DNA from: Helicostylum pulchrum
Taxonomy: Eukaryota; Mucoromycota; Mucoromycetes; Mucorales; Mucoraceae
NCBI GenBank assembly: GCA_025677825.1
Contig: JAIXMO010000006.1
Location: 1-64,000 of the forward strand
Length of the DNA stretch: 64,000 nt
Direction of reading: 5' to 3'
Position 1 is the first letter of the stretch. Every line of letters begins with the position of its first letter. Shown one piece after another: positions 49,056 through 61,516 of the stretch. A program made the position numbers and the translations under genes. Below the pieces are notes generated by a model that saw only the letters and a program-made list of their open reading frames with translations, was not told the DNA's origin and ran no database searches.

Positions 49056-52000
49056 ATGGTTTTTCAACATCACCTTTCAAATAATAAAACAGAATCGATA
49101 CCCACTCAAAACCAAATGACAAGAAATTTAATCCATTCAGTTAAAGTAAGTAAAAAAAAAAAAAAAACTCTTTTTTTTATGTTGTAATATTTACGCTAAC
49201 TTTTTATTTCGATAAAAAAAAAGGATGATCTAGCTGCTTTCAACTTGTTTCAACAAGAACTAATGACCCCTCAACAACACCAAATGTTTATACATCAAGT
49301 CAACCAACAACAGCATCTACAACAACAGCATGTGTTGCATCAACAATTAAACATACAGCAACAGCAACAGCAACAACAGCAACAACAGCAACAACAACAT
49401 AACATACAGCAGCAACAAGTTCTACCTTCAATCATGGTACCACCTCAATCACCTACACTCTCCAGCTATTATTTTGAAAACGGCTGGGTTAACCATTATA
49501 ATGACCCAAAACGTAGACAATATTTATCAACTCGAGAACAACAATATCAATTTATGCTTCATAACGGTCCTAGAAAGAGATCTCATTCAAACATGGACGC
49601 TCATACAAATCAACACTTGTTAGACGCTAGTGTAATTGCAGCAGCTGCAGCAGCTGCCATCACCACTACAACCAATATACCAACCATGCAAAGTTATAGT
49701 AATAATGAAGAATGGAGAGAGAGTTTATTACAGTTTGCTCATGCTATTTATTCAGTTTCACCTCAAAATCCATTCTTGCTGGATTTATTGCACAAGTTAC
49801 ATTTGGTTGCACCTACACATTTACCTACACTCTTGTTATTGGCTTGCGTTCATTATTCTTTCCAAGATTATGGGCAGTCTTTACGGTATAATCATTTAAT
49901 TCTCAAATATGATGGCAATTATGTAGAAGCCATGAGTAATATTGGGACGACTTTAAGAAGTATCGGAAAGACAAATGAAGCGGAGAAATGGTGGTATCAA
50001 GCTGTTCGATTAAGACCTGGGTACTGGGATGCAGTAGAAAACCTAGTGGGTGTCTTGTGTTCTACTTCTTCTCGTTATAAAGAAGCTTTAGGTGTTTGCG
50101 AATTTGTAGAAGAATTCTTTGCTAGCAAATCAAGCGCAATTCAAGTGCATCAATTACCTCGATTACTTAATTTGTTTTATGCAAAAGGAAACCTCAAGTA
50201 TGCTCTTGGCGATATCTTGGGCGCACAAAAGGAGTATGAAAAGGGACTGGAGTTGGCGTTTGGTGGAATTACTTTAAACACGATTTGCAATTTACTTGTG
50301 TTTGCTTGTAATAATAATAATAATGCAACAGAGGATACAATTGTCTTGTTACTACCTGAACAAGCTGTGCGTATCTTACACGTCTTGTTCCCTGCGACTG
50401 AAGGTGTCTTACCTGGATTAACTGGTACATCTCAAGAAACTATACAACAAACAAATCAAACTACTTCTACCTTGTTATTAACTTTGGCTAAATTATTCCA
50501 AGATATGATGAATCCAACTACAACTGCTTTAGCTAACGCTACAGCTAAAGGCGGAACACCTCAATTATCTAGTTTGTTACCATTGTATTATCTCAGTTTG
50601 GCATTACATCCAAGTCCATCTACTACCAATAATTTGGGTATCATATTGAGTAATATCTCTGTCGCAGTCGCTGGGTCGGCTGTTACATTAGGTCCTGCTC
50701 CTCAACCTCTGACTGGAACTATGTTGGCTATGCGATACTATATTTATGGGCTACAGCTGGATCCTAGACATCCTCATCTCTATACTAACCTTGGCTCACT
50801 TTTAAAAGATATGGGTCATTTAAATGAAGCTGTTGATATGTATGAAAGAGCAGTCGAATTCAATCCTCGATTTGATGTAGCTCTTGCCAATTTAGGTAAC
50901 GCCATCAAGGATTTAGGTAGAGTGCAAGACTCTGTTCAATGGTATCGACGTGCTGTCGAGGTTAATCCAAACTTTGTTGATGCCGTATGTGGGTTAGTTA
51001 ATTCATTAAGTGGCGTATGTGACTGGCGTGGACGTGGTTCTGTTGGTGGCGAAGCTAGTGTAGATCAATTTGGTAATTATTTCCCACCTACTGGTGATTT
51101 ATTAAATAAGAGTGGTTGGATTGGACGTGTAGTAGATATTGTGGAGAAACAGTTGAATGAAGGATCGATTTGGGGAGCAGGGATTCTCAAGTCTCCACAT
51201 GATGGTACAATATCCGTAGGGGAATACATTGTAGAACAAATGATGGCCTGTGTTAACAAGAAAGATATTTCAGTTTGGAAAACAAGGTTGGCTTTCTTTC
51301 AAACAAATCATAAAAAAGATGAAGGCGGTTGGTTGGTTCGATTGATTGAACGAATTATGAGACGTGTACAGCACAATTGGTATCGTGATACATATGGACA
51401 AGTAGTGCATGGTATATTACAACCACGTATAGTCGTTACTGCAGAGCTGGCTCAAAAGTATAAAAGACCATTGATACCTGGTACTTTAGCTAGTCCAGCT
51501 GTACCTACTGTTTTACCCTTTCATACTTTTACTTATCCTTTATCTGCTCGTCAAATTCGATTGATATCACATCGTAATGCGTTACGTATTTCTCATACAG
51601 CACTTGGTTCCTCTTGGGTTCCTACACATGTTTATCCTCCTCCTCCACCACCTTCACATCGAATCAAATTGGGTTATGTTTCTTCCGATTTTAATAACCA
51701 TCCCTTATCCCATCTAATGCAATCTGTATTTGGATTTCACGATACGTCTCAATTTGAAGTTCATTGTTATGCTACCACAGTAAGTGATGGATCTCCTTAT
51801 CGATTAAAGATTGAACGTGAGTCAGAGAATTTTCTGGATGTATCTAGTTGGAATAACCAACAAGTAGTTGAAAAGATCTTGGAAGATGGTATTCATATCT
51901 TGGTTAATTTAAATGGATATACAAAAGGTGCAAGAAATGAAATCTTTGCTGCTAGACCTTGTCCTGTACAATGCTCTTTTATGGGATTTGCAGGTACGTT

Positions 52001-53060
52001 GGCAGGTGGCTGGTGTGATTGGATTATTGCAGATCCTATTGTATGTCCACCTAGCATGGTAAGTGGTGAGGTCTGGAGACAAAGAAGGACAACACAACTT
52101 GGTGATTTTGAAGGAGATATCGATCCTGAAGAAGCAACAGACGATTTTGTGTATACAGAAAAATTCATTTATATGCCACATTCTTATTTTGTCAATGATC
52201 ATAAACAAGGATTTCGAGATGATCATCCTTCAACACACCAAGAACTTATGTTATATAACCAAAAGGCCAATGAAGAAACAGTTTGGACAGCCGAGGAAGA
52301 AAAGCGATGGAATATGAGACGAGAAGTATTTCCTAATTTACCAGATGACGTTATTATATTTGCCAATTTTAATCAATTATACAAGTTGGAACCTGGAACC
52401 TTTCGCGTTTGGTTAAGGATTCTGGAACGAGTACCTAACTCCATATTGTGGTTATTGAGATTTCCTCCAGCGGGCGAACAACATTTAAAGAGGTTTGCTA
52501 ATGAGTGGGCTGGACCGCAAGTAGCACAGCGTGTTGTGTTTACTGACGTTGCGCCGAAGCATGTACATATTCATCGTGGAAGAGTGGCAGATATCTTTTT
52601 AGATACACCCGAGTGTAATGCGCATACAACAGCAGCAGATATCTTGTGGTCAGGTACTCCTATTGTAACTTATCCAAAGTATATTCATAAGATGTGCTCA
52701 CGTGTAGGGGCAAGTATTGCTATGGCTACGGGGTTTGGTGATGAAATGGTAGTCATGAGTGAAAAACAATATGAAGAACGCGTAGTTGAACTGGCTCACA
52801 GTGTTTCATATACCTATCAAACTTCAATTACTGGTACCATGGTTCGACGCGGACACGGTGCTTTGATGGATCTGAGAAAACGATTGTTTTTGTCTCGTGA
52901 ACAAAGTAGATTATTTGATACGCAGCGATGGACGAGAAATCTGGAAAGAGGGTTTTCAGAAGCTTGGAAACGATGGGTTACTACTGAGGAATTTGAAGAT
53001 CTTGTTTCTAATGAAAAGTCTGGTTGTATTTGGGTCGTAGATCCTGATGATGCTCAATAA
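49056..53060 (+). CDS. OGT: O-GlcNAc transferase (OGT, GT41) with TPRs
   Basis: A 90-nt first exon (49056-49145) and one large exon (49224-53060) give 1308 aa. N-terminal Gln-rich tract (residues about 45-95), then tetratricopeptide repeats (AMSNIGTTLRSIGKTNEAEK near 261; YTNLGSLLKDMGHLNEAVDM near 550). The GT41 catalytic domain has LGYVSSDFNNHPLSHLMQ near 845, FNQLYKLEPGTF with the Lys that binds UDP-GlcNAc, and HTTAADILWSGTPIVTYP near 1150. The family adds GlcNAc (or fucose in the SPINDLY branch) to Ser/Thr of nuclear and cytosolic proteins. Yeasts lack it; early-diverging fungi retain it. There are insertions before and inside the catalytic half. The OGT/SPY distinction needs an alignment. 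Confidence 0.94.
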
Positions 53061-53068
53061 TACAACAC

Positions 53069-53070
<2 letters not shown>

Positions 53071-53104
<34 letters not shown>

Positions 53105-53127
53105 ACGCACACATACACACGCACACA
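53071..53127. repeat. (CA)n microsatellite in the OGT 3' flank
   Basis: AC repeats with CACACG and CATACA interruptions starting 10 bp after the OGT stop codon. Followed by T-rich and purine-rich (GAGAGAAAG) stretches up to 53400. Confidence 0.85.
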
Positions 53128-53410
53128 TTATTTCTTCTTTTTTTAATTTCCCTTGTTTTTATGTGTATTGCATAATGCCTTTTTTTTCTTTTTCCTTTTT
53201 TCTTTTTTTTACCCTTTTTTACCCTTTTTCAAAACAAAATAATATTTTTATTGGGTTGTTTTTGCTGGTTTATGTATTTAAAAAAAGGAAAAAAGAGAGA
53301 AAGGAGGAAGAAAAAAAAAGAGTGAGAAAGAGTGCGAGAAAGAGATATATAGAGAGAAAGAGAGCGAGAGAAGGAGGATGAGAGAATATATTTTATTAAC
53401 GAGTTCAAAA

Positions 53411-55074
53411 TTATTCGGTGGATAAACACATGACAATCACGTCACCTCTTCTTCTGGCATCATCATGAAAATGGCTATTAAAAAACCTCTTACATTCTAC
53501 ATACCCTATTTGGTTTAAATACTCTTTTAATGTAGGGTTCAGGCTATCAAACAAGAGTACATGCGAGGTAGGCCAAAGGTGATCTTGTTGGGTCTGTAAG
53601 AAGGATACAGGGTCTTGATAAAACGTATCAGATTCATCGAGTGAGGTAGGGTCTAGTGGTGGCTCACATGTCAGAAACCACATGGGTGTTTCTTTATGTA
53701 AGATTGAGTACCATGGTGTAGAATGGCACGGCATAAGTACCGAAACTGAGATTGTCGGTTGAGTTCGAAGCCAGTGCATCACATCTATTACACCTCGTTG
53801 ATGCCACAAGGATAAGTAAAGTGCTAGAGGTAATTGTGTAACTACCAGCAAGATAAATGTACGTTTACGCCAACGTATTGAGCCTAGTTGTTGTATACCA
53901 TAAGCAGTTATCATAAGTAAAATAGGTACAATAGAAAAAATAAATCGAAATTCTTTGTGAGCAAGTAAACTGTAAACAATAATAACCCAAACTGATAAAT
54001 ATAAAAGTGATTTCACTCGATTATAGATTTTGGAATCGTGGTATATACGGTATAGGCCGTATGCTAGTAATGGTAAAAAGGTTGTAAAGATGGCAGGAAT
54101 ACCTTGACTGATGTACCAGTGCCATGTATGAACGCCATAAAATAATGAAATGTTATTGACTACGTTGATTTTAAAAAAGAAGAACGGAGTAAAGATTAGG
54201 TTTGATAGTGTCCAGTGTTCGGTATAGAGTTTTGTATCAATCACGGCATCAATTAACATGATTAAGAAACTAGAAAGGGGTACGTTTAAGTTTTTCAGAG
54301 TAATTCTTTTTTTTTATGTGTATATGAATGTATGTTACCAAAAGATGCCAGCGTTTACTATCACCTTGAACCTATAGTTCTTTGCGGACAAGATCAATTG
54401 AACACCCAAAAATAACCATATTAGCCCGTTTGTGGGACGCATAACGCATGCAGTTAATGCCAGTATTAATGCAACGCGATAATCTTTTAACCATGTCGCA
54501 TCCGTCATATCGACAACACCAGGTAACGGCCAGAAATTTAAAGCTACTATTGTAAATACCATTTCCATACTATTTGAAAGTGTACGAGCTGCCATTAGAA
54601 AATTAAACCAGGAACATAAAGTTGTAAACAACTATAAAAAAAAACAATTTTTAACTGTGTTTTTTTTTTTTTTTTGACAGGTAAATTTACCATGGAAAAA
54701 GCTATATGATTACCAAATACTTTTTTGGCTAATGCATAAGTAGATAAATCGGCTACGGCAGCTAAAGTGGCTTGAAAGTATCTAGGTGCGGCTACTAAAG
54801 CTTGTGTATTATCTAGACCTGTCCATTTTAAAAATTGATATACGGCTGCAATTGCAAGCGGGTGAGCAAAGCTTCTAATCTTTTCTTTCCACTCCCAGGT
54901 CAAGTAGCCGTATCCAAAGACTAGGTTGTGAGCTACTTCTTGACCTTGCCAGTACTCATCTGGGTTGTCATAGGTACGTGTCAAGTAAGCGTTAATGTAA
55001 CGAAATAATAGGCATAGTCCGAATATAAATAGTTGAGAGGATTGCGTAGATCGTTGGTGAATGGTCAGCACCAT
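53411..55074 (-). CDS. GPI10: GPI mannosyltransferase 3 (GPI10/PIG-B)
   Basis: Three exons (54691-55074, 54339-54631, 53411-54269) give 511 aa. Polytopic membrane protein of the ER. The luminal N-terminal loop shows NPDEYWQGQEVAH and TWEWKEKIRSFAHPL, the GT22 signature. Later YGVHTWHWYISQGIPA and HKEFRFIFSIVPI (the HKEXRF motif) place it in the PIG-B/Alg9/Alg12 superfamily, and the combination fits PIG-B. The enzyme adds the third mannose of the GPI anchor from dolichol-phosphate-mannose. Length is normal (yeast Gpi10 616 aa, human 554). It converges on OGT. Confidence 0.92.
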
Positions 55075-55829
55075 TCTCTCTCTTTTTTTATTTTTAAAAT
55101 AGTTTTATTGGTAAGGGAATATGAAAAATAATGAAATTAAGGAGTCAAATGTTTAAAGCTCAACCCAGTCACGTAATACATATTTTGGTGTTCAAAGTGC
55201 ACTTACACCATATAAAAAGGAGGTACGATGCATTTGATTTACAGCTAAATAATTAGTGTATTTAAAGGGAAAAAGGGGTTTTGTGGGTGAGTTATCTACG
55301 CACCTAGGTTTTAGCTCTAGGACTTACAGCGTGCGTAATTAACTCCAAAGAGTTGTTTAAAGTTGATATTCAGATATTTTACCTGTAACAATATAATAAA
55401 AAGTTCATACCCTGATATTGGTTTATTATAGATACTTTACCAAGAGGACATATGTTGTAGCTTCTTTACGCGATACATGACACCTAACTATTACATATTT
55501 CATTTCAGAGACCATCTCGATTAGCATAGTATATAGACCAAAGTACTCTAATTATATCTCACTAACTAATAGACATAATTTTGTTGTTCACTAAGAAGTA
55601 ATACGTTTCACGGATAATTTAAGCGGTTAATCGTTAGAAAACCATCAATGAAATTGCTTGAAGCATCCCTGTACTGGATTTTATTTATTTATTTTAAGGC
55701 TTTTTTTTTATTTCGTTTTTTTCTCCCGCAAACTATTTAACGCGGGTGTGTAGGATGTATGTAAAATATGTATAAAGATATATCTATACAAAGAAAAAGA
55801 GAAAATAAAATAAAAAAGGGTTTCCTTTT
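55075..55829. other. Gene-free region holding dispersed repeat copy B
   Basis: 755 bp between GPI10 and the PUF gene. Most of it (55309-55747) is the repeat described separately. The remainder is promoter and UTR sequence without recognisable signals. Confidence 0.6.
55309..55747 (+). repeat. Dispersed repeat, copy B
   Basis: Its left end (55309-55367) matches copy A. Its right half (55526-55680), reverse-complemented, matches 62433-62639 in long runs (AATCCAGTACAGG, ATTCATTGATGGTT, TGAGATATAATTAG, ACTTTGGTCTATA). A short CCCGC...GCGGG inverted repeat closes the right end (55723-55744). Non-coding. Confidence 0.6.
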
Positions 55830-58800
55830 TTATAAATTATTATCATTTACAACCGCAGTAATAGTTACTTGTTCTTCTACAGCAACAAATTCTACTAGAG
55901 CCTTTTTAAAGGAAGTACCCTGAAGTCGAGTTAAAATAGGGTGAGCGATTTCACACAACTTTGATTTCTCGTCGGAGGTCAAGGTTTCGGTAGAAATCAG
56001 TTTAATAACAAAGCCTAGTCCACGGGCTTGGTCCGATAAGATTTCTCGCATGGTATCCTGATTTTCCAATGCAGTCAAGAGAATCGATTTAGCTTGTTCT
56101 TCTATATCTTGATTGATTAATTTTAAAAGAATTTGAGTTCCTAGTTTATGTGTAGCTATTTGAGTGAGATGAGGAGCTAAGCGCAAAGCCAATAGCATAT
56201 ATCTATTTTTTAATTTAGAGGATTCGATTAACCATGAAAGCAAGAGTGCGCCGTTAGTATGAATCGAGAGTGCGACAGAATTTTGCAATAAAGCTGCAGC
56301 GATGAATGTCTATATAAGCATATGTATATATATATAATTTAGTCATAGCATAATAAGTAATAATAATAATAAAACTTACCTGTTGTGTAGGTGTGATTAA
56401 AGTACCTTCCAAGATACCTCGCATAGCTCTTGCGCCAAATCTACCTTGAGCAATATGTACAAACTTTTCTACCATGGCGTTCATAATAAACTGACTATCC
56501 CCACTCATTCTTAAACAGCACTGAACTACATAGTTACCAAATTGATCTAATAACAAGGGAGGTATAAATGGTTGAATATGTGCGCATACAATTTGAATTT
56601 GTTGAGGTAATTTTAAAGAATCAATTATCTTTTGAGCTGCCCATGTACCGTTTTTATGAACTCCCATTGCTGCTAAATGAGGCGCAACTGATTTTAACAT
56701 GATGGTCTTCATATCTTCGGAACATTTTTCGAATAACCTTTGAACGACTGTATTTCCAATATAATCTAAATACATAAAAAGGGGTTGGGGGAAGGGAGGG
56801 GAAAGGAGGAAAAAAGTGGTTAGTACGAAATAAGTGTATGTTTATATATTTGTTCTTGCTTTACCACTGCATATTTCCGCTAACTCGTCTAAACAATCAA
56901 GTGCGATTGCATCTATTTCAACAGTTTCTGTAGTAACATCTAATTTCTTTCGAATATCTCTTAGTTTGGAAGCGTCATGTCTTCTATGAAGCCCATATTC
57001 AGGAACAGGAGGAATAGATTCAAAATAAGATGACGATTGAAGTGATTTAACAAGTTCAATAGCATTATCCGCGGCACCAAGTTGTTTCATTAAAGACCAT
57101 AATTCCATATTCACTTGATTACCCATATCATCATTGGAGGAAGAATTAGAAAGAGGTTGCTTTGGTGATGCTTTGGCAAGTAAAGGAACTTTAGCAAAGC
57201 CAATACGGACACCCCAAAGGTCCTGGACTCTTGGATCGTTTTGTAAAAGTGCGTCACGAGCGTCCGATGCACTTTCAACTGTTTCGTAATTGATAAATGC
57301 ACAATTCTTGTGAGATAAAACTCGAATAGATTCAATAATACCGAATAATGAAAAAACGCGATTTAATGTAGCCTGAGTTGTAGTTACTGGCATATTACCA
57401 AGCCCTTTTTTTTTTAAAAAAAAATAAAATATTAGCATGAATTTATATAACGAGAAAAAACAGAAAAAAAACTTACAAAGAGCTCTGGTAGGTTGAGATA
57501 CAACGGGTATTTCAATAGGTGTAGTTACAGCTAATGTTTCTGCTCTTCCATAACCGATACGAACAATGCAACTTCCAATACGACCACTCAAATTGCTTAA
57601 TACATCATCTTTTGCACGAACAGCATCATCCAAGTGATAGAAATTAATAAATGCACACTCTTTTTCCATCAAGAGTCTTACACTTTCAATTGGACCATAA
57701 TTGGAAAATAATCTAGTAAGGCCATCAACAGTAATTGACATGTCTATATTACCAATCCATAATGAGCGTGAAATAGCAGAATTGTGTTGCTGTTGTTGTT
57801 GTTGGGCATTTAAATTACTAGTTGTAGAGATAAAACTTGATCTATTATTCTAATAAAACTAGAATCAGTAAAAATATAACAAAAATATTTTTTAAAAAAG
57901 ATAATTTACTTCTACTAATGTATTTTGGCTTGTATTATCAATAGATATCATATTTGCTAGTAACTCTGAATCACCTAACGATAATGGTGGTTCAATCATA
58001 GCATCATATTCTTCATCATGAAGAGTACCTAATTGCATTTTCCATAAAGAAGATAATCCAGGTGGAGTTAATCGACTATAGTCCATTCTACCCATACTAG
58101 AAGCTCTTGGTCTATTACCAACAGTTGAAGAAGTATCTAAAGAAGAAGAAGAAGAAGAAGAAGAAGAAGGCTGGTGAAAGTTGTTGATTCGGGACCTTGT
58201 CGGAGTCGTATCCTGTTGGTATGTAACTGTATTGTTCACAGAATAAGATCTTCCTCTTGAACTTATTCTCGGTTTATTATCATTTTCTTCATCTAAACCA
58301 ATAGATCTTAATGTACGAGCAATAGAAAAATCGTCGTCACCTTGTAGCAACTGTTCTGTAGAAGGAGAGATAGGTTCTTGTCCCCAAGAATACAAGTTTG
58401 ACATTTGCAAACTAGCAGGAGTAGGAAGAGTTAATGAACCAGAACGATGTCTATTACCATTACCATTACTAGCGGAAGAGGTGTTATTGTTATTATTATT
58501 TAAATAATTGGATTGAGGTATTATTGGAGGTTGGTTCATATAAGCTAATGAGGGCATTGTACCAGCTCGAGCACGGCGTAAAGGTTGTTGGTTGTTCACA
58601 AGATAAGAAGAAGAAGAAGTTTTTTGTGGTTGTAAATAAGTGTTGTCTAGTATACTATCTAGGTAACTGTAAGCGTCATTTGAATCTGTTTCTTCCAATA
58701 CTACATCTAGGTCTCTAAAAAAAGTAGTAAAACAAGATGAGTACTTTTATGACTAATATTTTATTTTATTTTATTTATTTTTACCTCGCAGAAGGAAAGG

Positions 58801-58843
58801 AAGTATTAGAAGAAAGCCTATCTTTAACAGTAGTATGTTGCAT
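55830..58843 (-). CDS. PUF (Pumilio) RNA-binding protein with two RRMs, JSN1/PUF2-like
   Basis: Six exons (58785-58843, 57910-58714, 57477-57849, 56865-57404, 56380-56765, 55830-56309) give 880 aa. Order: disordered N-terminus with Asn and Ser runs (GAA-type triplet repeat at 58141-58168 encodes poly-Ser) and RS-containing motifs; RRM1 (SLWIGNID, ECAFINFYHLDDA); RRM2 (LWLGNMPVTT-like, NCAFINYETVESA); then Pumilio repeats (DYIGNTVVQRLFEKC, HKNGTWAAQKII, DQFGNYVVQCCLR, GRFGARAMRG). RRM plus PUF is the layout of yeast Jsn1 and Puf2, which bind mRNAs of membrane and mitochondrial proteins. Repeat residues that read RNA bases are partly conserved. The first exon is short and was placed by phase (ends CG-AG, joining to RDLDVV). 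Confidence 0.92.
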
Positions 58844-58976
58844 ATATAACGAAAAAAGAAAAGAAAGGAAAGAAAAAAGAGAGAAAAAAAAAGAAAGTGA
58901 GATAAAGAAATCAAGAAAAGGAGGGTTAAAGGGGCTGTTTATATGTGTATAAACTTTAATTTTATTTATTATTAAC

Positions 58977-60127
58977 TTAATAAGAGTAGATTCCTTTTCC
59001 GCTCTTTTTGCCCATCCATCCAGCATCAACATACTTTTGTAATAATACGCTAGGACGGTACTTGGAATCACCAGTATTTTCATGAAGTACTTTCATAATA
59101 GCAAGACATGTATCTAAACCGATAAAATCGGCTAAAGTCAAAGGACCCATTGGCATATTTGTACCTAATTTCATGGTAATATCAATATCTTCAGCAGAAG
59201 CAGCACCCTATGATAATATCACGTATTATTAGTACACGCATGTTATATACTATAAAATAAAATACTACTTACACATTCCAAAAGCATAACAGCTTCATTA
59301 ATATAAGGCATTAAAAGTCTATTGGCTACAAAACCAGGAATATCTTGAACTACAGTAGTAGTCTTTCCCATAGCATGAGCCAAGTTACGAGTCTCAGCAA
59401 GTACTTGTTCACTAGTGGCTAAACCAGGGATAATTTCAACTAATTTCATGACAGGTACAGGATTCATAAAATGCATACCAATCACTTGCTCGGCTCTCTT
59501 AGTAGCAGCAGCAATTTTGGTAATACTAATGGAGCTAGTATTGGTAGCCAAAATACTGGATGGCTTACAGATATTGTCCAAATCACGGAAGATGGCTGAT
59601 TTGATATCCATGTTTTCAGAGGCTGCTTCGATAACAAAATCAACATCGCTAAGACCGGATAAACTGTTGGTAGTAGAAACTAATTCTCTAGTAATTTTGG
59701 CGTGTTCTGCAGTAATCTTGTTCTTTGCAACATCCTTTTGCAAGAGTTTATCTATTTTTTTTTTGTAAGTATTTTTTTTTAAAAAAAAACTGTTTTGACA
59801 CGCTTACCCATAAAGACCATGCCCTTATCAGTTTGGGCTTGACTGACATCCATTAAAACAACAGGAAGGCCAGTGACATTGGCTGCAACATAAGCAATGC
59901 CAAGACCCATTTGACCTGAACCAATTACGCCAACACGTTTAACATTACCAACCTATTAATAAACTATAAGTTTATATTCTATATATGCATAACTTAGTAC
60001 ACTTACAGAAGTCGATAAACCCCTAACTTGCCCCTATATATTTATTAATTTTTTTTTTTAAGAAGCTAGTAAAAAACCAAAAACCAAAAAATACCTTGAC
60101 ACTGTTGAAAACTCTGGAAATAAGCAT
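58977..60127 (-). CDS. Mitochondrial 3-hydroxyacyl-CoA dehydrogenase
   Basis: Five exons (60095-60127, 60007-60033, 59808-59952, 59273-59751, 58977-59207) give 304 aa, close to human HADH (314). The N-terminus [20 protein letters not shown] looks like a mitochondrial presequence and is partly encoded by a 27-nt microexon. Rossmann motif [18 protein letters not shown]; catalytic region [17 protein letters not shown] with the His-Asn dyad; C-terminal [11 protein letters not shown]. The enzyme oxidises L-3-hydroxyacyl-CoA (short to medium chain) with NAD in beta-oxidation; bacterial 3-hydroxybutyryl-CoA dehydrogenases are equally close, so chain length is not settled. Intron 3 carries a T9A9 palindrome. 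Confidence 0.95.
59772..59789. repeat. T9A9 palindrome in HADH intron 3
   Basis: Nine T then nine A, between the donor and acceptor of the third HADH intron. Confidence 0.85.
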
Positions 60128-60386
60128 ATTATATTTATGTAGTTTTATGTTCCAAATAAGAAAGAATAAACAAAAGGCAGTGTGCCTTGAAGTTTAATAA
60201 AAATTAAAAAAAAAGTACACCATCACGTGCTCGTGAGAAACTATTTTGGCCAAAAATGAACCTAATTACTTTCGGAAAAAGCTGTAATGTTTATTTTATT
60301 GTAAAGTGAAAGTTAAATAGTATTAAGTACAATCAGCAAGACAAAAAAAAAACTTTTAAGCAGCCATATCCCTATGTTAATAGCAT

Positions 60387-60668
60387 AAAGGAAAGGAAAG
60401 GAAAGGAAAAGCTAGTAAAAACTTAATTAGAAAATAAATATGAAAACGTACAATTGATTATTAAAAGCAGCAAAAGGGACATACAGAACGTAGAGGTAGA
60501 CAGAAAAGTAGAAGGTTAGCATATGAAAGAATGAAACGGATAATTGAGCTTGCCCGAAGTGTGTCTTTCGGTAGGCCAGGCGATAACGCGGTTGGAATAG
60601 TGGCAAGGAATGTAATTTTGTAAGGAGCGTAACTGGTGTAAGCGGTGTAAGTGGTGTAAGTGGTAAAA
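60387..60668. repeat. Short tandem repeats: (GGAAA)n and (TGGTGTAAG)3
   Basis: GGAAA-type pentamers at 60387-60411 and three near-perfect 9-bp units (TGGTGTAAG, CGGTGTAAG, TGGTGTAAG) at 60634-60660. The second array lies directly downstream of the stop codon of the minus-strand gene below. Confidence 0.7.
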
Positions 60669-60690
60669 GTATACATGCGTAGAAGTATGT

Positions 60691-60971
60691 CTAACTGTAA
60701 ACGGCCAACAATACTTCAATGATCTGCCCTAAAGTTTGATTTGTGTCTAAAAAGTTAATAAATTATTTAATTTACGCGAAGTGTTACTATGTACCTTTGC
60801 AGACCATGTCTTCCGGAACAGTTCTCTTATAAGCATTGTCCACACCTATTAGAACAAAGTTCTCTTTTCGAGCTACCGGACATTCTAGATTTTCGCAAAG
60901 TGTGATATCTAGTTTGTTCTGGGCTTCAACATTTATCCGCGATAAAAATAAAGCTCTTTGAGATTTTCGTA
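60691..60971 (-). CDS. Two terminal exons of an unrecognised gene
   Basis: Exons 60795-60971 and 60691-60746 join in phase through a 48-bp GTACAT...TTTAG intron to give about 77 residues ending in TAG. The frame reads SQRALFLSRINVEAQNKLDI, LCENLECPVARKENFVLIGV, DNAYKRTVPEDMVCK, then GQIIEVLLAVYS. It looks like genuine protein with conserved-type residues, and the splice closes cleanly, but I do not know the family. Upstream (60972-61500) I could not find the 5' exons. Either they are very short and diverged, or this is the 3' remnant of a broken gene. Confidence 0.45.
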
Positions 60972-61303
60972 CTTGTTCATATATTTAAAAGCAATTTTAT
61001 TATTGAATTTAGTTCGAATTTCAAGTTACATTTTTTTCACTAAATCCTTAAATTGGTAGTGGAACGACTGTAGCTTGAGAATGGATGTATAAGTATGTTT
61101 TAAGAAGTGAATTATTATAAATCAATGTTATTCACAAAAAAAGTGAAAAACTTGTAGCTTGGTACTTATTCATACTAGCTAAAGAGCAGTCCAAACACGG
61201 GCAAAAGTTACAAGATATGGAAACGCTAAAAACCAAACTAATTCTGCGAATTAAGTCTTTTTAGGCCAAGAGAGCGAGAGCATTGCAAATCCAAGTTACG
61301 GCT

Positions 61304-61326
61304 CCACGGTTCCACGGCTCCCGCGG
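61304..61326 (+). promoter_or_regulatory. Cluster of three CCRCGG motifs upstream of the HAD phosphatase gene
   Basis: CCACGG at 61304 and 61312 and CCGCGG at 61321, 8-9 bp apart, inside one GC-rich island in AT-rich DNA about 190 bp before the phosphatase ATG. The spacing suggests a multimerised factor site; the factor is unknown. Confidence 0.3.
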
Positions 61327-61516
61327 ACCAAGGAAAAACATTTATCAATAGCTTAAAAAAGGAAATGGTATACTACGGGAAAAATTGAATACGAAAAGAT
61401 TAGATACGTTTATTTGTTTCGTAATAAACTTTAATTTCTCTTCAAAATATATAAGAATATTCGCGAAAAAGAAAAAAAAAAAGCACTTTCTCTCTTTCTT
61501 CCAAAAAAAAATAAAA

